In this document: in pieces, positions 59,810-64,000 of the stretch
How the letters are laid out: each line of letters begins with the position of its first letter
Numbering within the stretch: the first letter of the stretch is position 1
NCBI GenBank assembly: GCA_028285415.1
Contig: JANQPF010000022.1
Span: 124,001 to 188,000, forward strand
DNA from: Pseudomonadales bacterium
Lineage (GTDB): Bacteria; Pseudomonadota; Gammaproteobacteria; Pseudomonadales; Azotimanducaceae
Direction of reading: 5' to 3'
Length of the DNA: 64,000 nt
The notes under the pieces: generated by a model
The model's input: the letters and a program-made list of their open reading frames with translations, nothing else
What the model was told of the DNA's origin: nothing
Databases searched by the model: none
Translations under genes and position numbers: made by a program

Positions 59810-61716
59810 GAGACCGAGGCGAGCCATACTTGGAGCATCAATACGTCCCAGAGCTTGGCAGCGTTGTTGGCATGCCCTTGTTTGTGCGCCCGCCACAGAC
59901 CCTGCACCACGTTGGCGTCGAGAATCTGCTGCGCATGCATGAGATCAGGATTCAGATGCCTGTCAGCCCAAGACTCGAGCGGACCTCTGAGCCAGCTGTC
60001 GAGCGGCACGCCGAACCCCATCTTGGGCCTGTCCGTCAGGTGTGCGGGAACGTAGCGGTTCAGAATCTTCTTCAGCAGGTATTTCGGCTCGTCCGGGCGC
60101 CGGCGCAGCTCGGGTCCAAGCCGTTGGACGAGTTCGACCACACGATGATCGAGAAGCGGTACGCGTGCCTCCAGGCTGACAGCCATGCTGGCGCGGTCCA
60201 CCTTGGTCAAGATGTCGTCCGGCAGATAAGACAGGGTGTCCTGCAGCGCCATCCGCGCGGTTCCGTCATGATCATGGGTCCAGTGTGTCGCGTCGTTGTA
60301 CGGCGTTCTGAGATCCTCGCCTTCGAGGCAAACAATTGCGGGGTCTTTCCAGTGTGACATGAGCGCGTTGTAGAGCTCAGCTTCGCCGTTCACATCCAGA
60401 AGCTCGCCTGCCGTCGCGAGTTTTTGACTCAACGGGCCGCGGCGTCCGCCCCATGCCGGCGCCGGTATGTGCCGTGCGATCTTCTGCGTGATTTCCGATC
60501 CGCTGATTGCTGCCATGGCGCGCCGCAGACCTCCGGGGACAGGCGCAATTGCCTTCCAGATTCTTTCGGCGGTCTGGTAACGGTTGTAACCCCAGAAAAG
60601 CTCATCGCCGCCATCGCCGCTGAGTGCAACCGTCACGCGCGCACGTGCCATGCGGCACACCAGATAGGTTGGAATGATGGAAGGGTCTGCAAACGGTTCG
60701 TCACAGAGCGCCGGCAACTGTGCAACCGTGTCGAGCATGTCGTCCTCGTTCACGTAGAGCTCGGTGTGACGCGTGCCGAGATGTGCGGCTATCTCCGCGG
60801 CGTGCTCAGCTTCGTTGTAGCGCTTGTCGTCGAAACCGATCGTGAACGTATTGACCGGCTCGTTTGACTGTTCCTGCATCAGTGCGCAGATGAGCGAGGA
60901 GTCGTAGCCGCCGGATAGAAACGCGCCCAGAGGTACGTCGGCAATCATGCGATCGCGTACGGCGACTCGAAGCGCATCCAGCAGCTGACGCTCGGCGTCA
61001 ACCTCGTCGATGAGAGGATCGGCAGAGAGGCTGTTGCGGAGGTCCCAGTATCGCTGGGGCATCGGCAGCTCACCCTGCGATATGTTGTGCGTTTTGAGGT
61101 GCAGCAGGGTCCCTGCAGGCAGCTTGCTGATCTCGTTGAATATTGTGGCCGGCGACGGCACGTAGCTGTAACGCAGATAGCTGTGCACTGCGTCGCGATT
61201 CAACGAGAAGTCGTGGGTATCCCGCGCGAACGACCGGAGCTCGGAGCTGAATACGAACTGGTCCCCGAGCCAGCCGTAGTAGAGCGGCTTGATGCCAAGG
61301 CGGTCGCGGCAGAGCCAGAGCTCCTTCGACTGGGTGTTGTAGGCAGCAAAAGCAAACATGCCGACCGCCTTCGCAACAGCGGCCTCGACGCCGTAGCGTG
61401 CAATCGCCTCTACGAAGACTTCAGTATCCGACGAGCCGCGCCAGGTCACGTCGTTGATGCCTTCGCGAATCTCGCGCGCGTTGTAGATTTCACCGTTGTA
61501 GGCCAGCATCCAGTTACCGTCAGCTGAAGGCATGGGCTGATGCCCGGCGGCACTCAGGTCGACAACGGCCAGACGCCGATGGGCAAAGGCGACGTTATGC
61601 TGTGTCCAGTGACCGTGGTCATCCGGACCGCGATGTTCGAGTGCGGCAGACATGCGGGCCAGGAGATCGAGATCAACGCGTGCGCCTGTGCTGACGATAC
61701 CGGTGACACCGCACAT
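59806..61716 (-). CDS. asnB: asparagine synthase (glutamine-hydrolysing)
   Basis: A 636-residue enzyme. Cys2 (MCGVTGIVS) is the N-terminal glutaminase nucleophile, and the motifs LEHRGPDDHG and AYNGEIYN support it. The synthetase ATP pyrophosphatase loop is SGGYDSS at 268-274. It converts an aspartate-type carboxylate to an amide with glutamine and ATP. In polysaccharide clusters such enzymes often amidate a sugar or peptide carboxylate instead of making asparagine. It overlaps both the glycosyltransferase (ATGA) and the SGNH hydrolase, which supports an envelope role. Confidence 0.92.
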   Translation of the reverse strand: MCGVTGIVSTGARVDLDLLARMSAALEHRGPDDHGHWTQHNVAFAHRRLAVVDLSAAGHQPMPSADGNWMLAYNGEIYNAREIREGINDVTWRGSSDTEVFVEAIARYGVEAAVAKAVGMFAFAAYNTQSKELWLCRDRLGIKPLYYGWLGDQFVFSSELRSFARDTHDFSLNRDAVHSYLRYSYVPSPATIFNEISKLPAGTLLHLKTHNISQGELPMPQRYWDLRNSLSADPLIDEVDAERQLLDALRVAVRDRMIADVPLGAFLSGGYDSSLICALMQEQSNEPVNTFTIGFDDKRYNEAEHAAEIAAHLGTRHTELYVNEDDMLDTVAQLPALCDEPFADPSIIPTYLVCRMARARVTVALSGDGGDELFWGYNRYQTAERIWKAIAPVPGGLRRAMAAISGSEITQKIARHIPAPAWGGRRGPLSQKLATAGELLDVNGEAELYNALMSHWKDPAIVCLEGEDLRTPYNDATHWTHDHDGTARMALQDTLSYLPDDILTKVDRASMAVSLEARVPLLDHRVVELVQRLGPELRRRPDEPKYLLKKILNRYVPAHLTDRPKMGFGVPLDSWLRGPLESWADRHLNPDLMHAQQILDANVVQGLWRAHKQGHANNAAKLWDVLMLQVWLASVS

Positions 61717-62816
61717 CAGCGGCAGGCCTCCGTCACGACGTCAAGCCACTGCGGGAGAATGCGCTGGTCGCTGAACCGGTCCGCGTTTGCGCGTGCGGCG
61801 CTGGACAGGCGCTCGCGCAGGGAGGGGTCGTTGCACAGGGAAACCAGTCCGCGGCGAAACTCGGGCACGTCGTCGAGCGCAACCAGCAGGCCGTTTTTAT
61901 CGTTTTCTATGAGGTCACCTGGCCCGGTGGGGCAGTCAAAGGCGAGGCAGGCGCAGCCACAGGCCATGGCTTCCAGTAGCGCATTCGGGAAACCCTCATA
62001 GCTCGATGCTGAAACGTAGACCGACGCCCGTTCGTACCAGTCCTGCATGTTGCCAACTCGCGCCAGTAGACTGAATCGGTCTGCAATGTCGAGACGTGCC
62101 GCCAGCTGCTCGATTTCTTCAGCTTTGCTGCCGCCGCCGATCATGACGAGATGCCAGGACTCGTCACCGACGGCGGCGAAGGCTTCGAGCACCAGCTCGG
62201 GTTGTTTCTGCGGAACCAGACGCCCAACCCCGAGTGCGACGTTGCGATCCGCCGGGACAATCTGACCAGGATCGACCACGGGATCATGCTGGGTCATGGG
62301 CAGGTTGATCGAATTTGGTATCACAGCCGTGTTGGACAGGCCGTAGCGGCGTTCAAACCAGTCTGCACTTTCCCGGCTGAGAACCACAATCCTGGCAGCG
62401 CCGGGGTAGTAGCGACGCTGCAGCCAGCGCCGCACCGGCGACAGATCGAGAAAGGGCGGGTGGACCCGCTCGGATACGACTACCGGAGTGCCGGTTTGTT
62501 GCGCTGCCATCAGCGCAAGCACGTTTGCTGTTGGCATGAACGCGAGCACGGCGTCAGGCTGAGCCTCCGCGATCACGTGCCGGAGTCGGCGCAGCCTGCG
62601 CAGGTTGTTGAAGAGCGCGTGGATGGGATGACGTGACAGTTCGCCCGCTTCGAGCGATGCGCGCTTTGCCGTCGTCGGATAGTGATCTGCTGCGACCGGT
62701 GTCTGCGTCAACAGCGTCACGTCATGTCCTTCTGCCACGAAGAAGTCTGCCAGCTTCGCCATTACCCGCTCAGCGCCTCCGGCAGTGAGGCTGTTGATGA
62801 AAAGGAGCAGTTTCAT
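61716..62816 (-). CDS. family 4 glycosyltransferase
   Basis: A 366-residue GT-B glycosyltransferase. The N-terminal half starts MKLLLFINSLTAGGAERVMA, a GT4 hallmark with the GGAER loop. The donor-binding part is GVGRLVPQKQPELVLEAFAA, and the E-x7-E motif lies in YEGFPNALLEAMACGCACLA. It transfers a sugar from a nucleotide donor to a growing glycan on the cytoplasmic side. ATG 62816 starts the gene. The asparagine synthase start overlaps its stop. It is the first gene of the trio. Confidence 0.92.
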   Translation of the reverse strand: MKLLLFINSLTAGGAERVMAKLADFFVAEGHDVTLLTQTPVAADHYPTTAKRASLEAGELSRHPIHALFNNLRRLRRLRHVIAEAQPDAVLAFMPTANVLALMAAQQTGTPVVVSERVHPPFLDLSPVRRWLQRRYYPGAARIVVLSRESADWFERRYGLSNTAVIPNSINLPMTQHDPVVDPGQIVPADRNVALGVGRLVPQKQPELVLEAFAAVGDESWHLVMIGGGSKAEEIEQLAARLDIADRFSLLARVGNMQDWYERASVYVSASSYEGFPNALLEAMACGCACLAFDCPTGPGDLIENDKNGLLVALDDVPEFRRGLVSLCNDPSLRERLSSAARANADRFSDQRILPQWLDVVTEACR

Positions 62817-63040
62817 TCGTCCGGGCAGTGGGTTCCGGGCATGGCGGAACGGCAATCATAGCACCTCAGCTGTAAGGGGCGGAGTGTCCACCCTGCCGTG
62901 AACAAACAAAGCAACGTGCGCCAGACGCGGTCCACGGGAACTCCGGACGAAGGTTGATCGGGGCTTACGTGTTTGTACGACAGCCGCGCGGTTTTGGTAC
63001 GCTTGGGGTATCTGAGACAACTGAAAAAACGCTCGAGCGC

Positions 63041-64000
63041 ATGGAAAATCTGCTTGCCGCCGGTTTTACGCTGCTGGCAACTCACGGCTACGTCATCGTA
63101 TTCGTGTGGATGTTTGCCGATCAGGCGGGGCTGCCGTTGCCTTCGATTCCCCTGCTGGTTGCCTGTGGCGCCCTTGCGGCAGCCGGAGATTTGAATTTGT
63201 GGCTGCTCATCGCCTCGGCGAGCCTGGCGACGCTGCTGGCTGACTTTTTGTGGTACGGGCTGGGCCGCTTGCAGGGCGAAAAGGCCGTTTCCCTGGTATG
63301 CCGTCTGGCGTTGGAACCCGACAGCTGTGTCTCTGCTACCCGTACGGCATTTGGCAGGTTCGGGCCGCTGACGCTGGTCATTGCGAAATTCCTGCCGGGT
63401 GTGCAGACGCTGGCGCCGGCGTCCGCCGGTCTCGTGCAATCGCCGTTGCTGGGCTTTCTGCTCCTGGACGTTGCGGGCACGTTGCTGTTCATTCTGCCGT
63501 TCATTCTCGGAGGCTACTTTTTCCAGGCTGAGTTGGTTGCCTTGCTCGATGGGGCAGGCGAGGTTGCCGGCGGCGTTGGCTGGCTGATTGCCGCGGTGCT
63601 TTCCGTTTATGCGGTCGTCAAAGCGATGCAGTGGTTTACGTTTTATCAGCAGCACCGCCTGCGGCGGATAACGGCGGAAGAGCTGGCGTCACGAATGGGC
63701 GGTGAGGATCCCGTGACCGTCATTGATCTGCGCCAGCGCCTCGACTTTGAGATTGAGCCGCGCATCATTCCAGGGGCGCTGCGCATTCCGATCAACGAAG
63801 TAGGCAGAAGACGCAACGAGATTCCCGTGCGCTACGATGTGGTCCTCGTCTGTACGTGACCCAGCGAAGCTTCCAGCGCCCGTGTGGCGCTGTTTCTCAG
63901 CAAAATCGGGTTGGACAAGGTTTATCCGCTGGAAGGTGGCATGAATCGCTGGATTGATCTCAACCTGCCGACGGAGCTGCCGGAACCTTCCGACACCTGA
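63041..64000 (+). CDS. DedA-family membrane protein fused to rhodanese, candidate selenoprotein (UGA273)
   Basis: Residues 1-200 are a DedA/SNARE-associated membrane domain: MENLLAAGFTLLATHGYVIV, DQAGLPLPSIPLLV and KFLPGVQTLAPASAG. The rest is a rhodanese domain with VIDLRQRLDFEIEPRIIPGA. An in-frame TGA is codon 273, after VVLVCT. Translation resumes in the same frame as PSEASSARVALFLSKIGLDK and PLEGGMNRW to a TGA at 63998-64000. In ordinary DedA-rhodanese proteins the segment reads C-PNEATSAR-VAL with Cys at the TGA position, the catalytic residue. Conventional translation would yield a 272-residue protein lacking the active site. A 62954 start adds an unlikely tail. Recoding as selenocysteine is inferred; a nonsense mutation or sequencing error is not excluded. 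Confidence 0.78.
63874..63892 (+). promoter_or_regulatory. SECIS-like stem-loop downstream of UGA
   Basis: CAGCGCC and GGCGCTG form a perfect 7-bp stem around the loop CGTGT, whose second base is G. The loop starts 21 nt after the in-frame TGA (63857-63859), within the 16-37 nt range described for bacterial SECIS elements. A short lower stem (GAA/TTC) is possible. The stem also encodes the conserved residues S-A-R-V-A-L, so some of the complementarity could come from codon choice. Confidence 0.6.

Noticed and set aside
63857-63859. TGA as a plain stop, with a second separate gene downstream
   Set aside because: The downstream part has no start or ribosome-binding site and completes the rhodanese domain in the same frame, so two genes are unlikely. 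A nonsense mutation remains possible and is stated as the alternative.
1-64000. tRNA, rRNA, transposase or integrase genes
   Set aside because: No segment shows the conserved sequence or motifs of these, and no flanking target duplications were noticed. A covariance search was not possible here.

Overview
The window is GC-rich, almost entirely protein-coding DNA from a bacterium. I infer an aerobic gammaproteobacterium, probably an environmental or marine lipid, steroid or terpenoid degrader. The basis is gene content: paired tandem universal stress proteins, membrane-anchored winged-helix/TPR regulators, a Dpp/Opp-type ABC operon, a YhbW-like monooxygenase, many CoA-ester enzymes, a P450, a Rieske oxygenase and a Cys-type sulfatase. 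No rRNA, tRNA, insertion sequence, integrase or CRISPR array was recognised, and no intergenic gap exceeds about 250 bp. I cannot assign a genus.

Layout. 1-4.5 kb: the 5' part of a kinase-like phosphotransferase and an EthD-like gene, an MFS exporter, then crotonase, small membrane protein and Nudix genes. 4.6-8.8 kb: a small lipoprotein, a membrane-bound winged-helix/TPR regulator, two small unknown proteins (one behind a strong terminator-like hairpin) and an SDR. 8.9-12.4 kb: a tight operon SDR / HAD / APH-type kinase / SDR that resembles a split ACAD10/Lva-type hydroxyacyl pathway. 12.5-19.4 kb: a thioredoxin-cytochrome c-copper monooxygenase fusion, small proteins, GNAT, DUF2277, cytochrome P450, alpha/beta hydrolase, Nudix, SnoaL-like and cupin genes. 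19.4-23 kb: two tandem USPs and a Na/Pi cotransporter. 23-32 kb: LLM oxidoreductase, AMP-ligase with a small partner protein, crotonase, amidohydrolase, and an operon of a Rieske oxygenase with two family III CoA-transferases. 32-41.9 kb: a PQQ-type sugar dehydrogenase fused to c-type haem motifs, a crotonase, an unknown three-gene membrane module, a second DNA-binding/TM/TPR protein, an acyl-CoA dehydrogenase and an FBP zinc-finger protein. 42-54.5 kb: quinone-oxidoreductase-like MDR, sulfatase, LLM monooxygenase, nitroreductase, then a long minus-strand unit with a complete dipeptide/nickel-type ABC importer and three catabolic genes. 54.5-64 kb: a potassium-channel-like RCK protein with an unusual pore loop, two crotonases, a serine beta-lactamase-like hydrolase, a surface-polysaccharide-type trio (glycosyltransferase, asparagine synthase, SGNH hydrolase) and a DedA-rhodanese fusion.

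The most striking observation is at the right edge. The DedA-rhodanese reading frame is interrupted by one TGA exactly where the catalytic rhodanese cysteine belongs. The frame stays open and homologous after it to a normal stop at the last base of the window. A 7-bp, 5-nt-loop hairpin lies about 21 nt after the TGA, the placement expected of a bacterial SECIS element. A selenocysteine-containing, membrane-tethered sulfurtransferase is the best explanation; a point nonsense mutation is the alternative.

Other points worth following: a four-copy 38-40-bp hairpin repeat between the two ABC permease genes; an asymmetric CoA-transferase pair in which only one partner keeps the catalytic Asp; a channel lacking the TVGYG filter; and crotonase paralogues that have lost catalytic glutamates.
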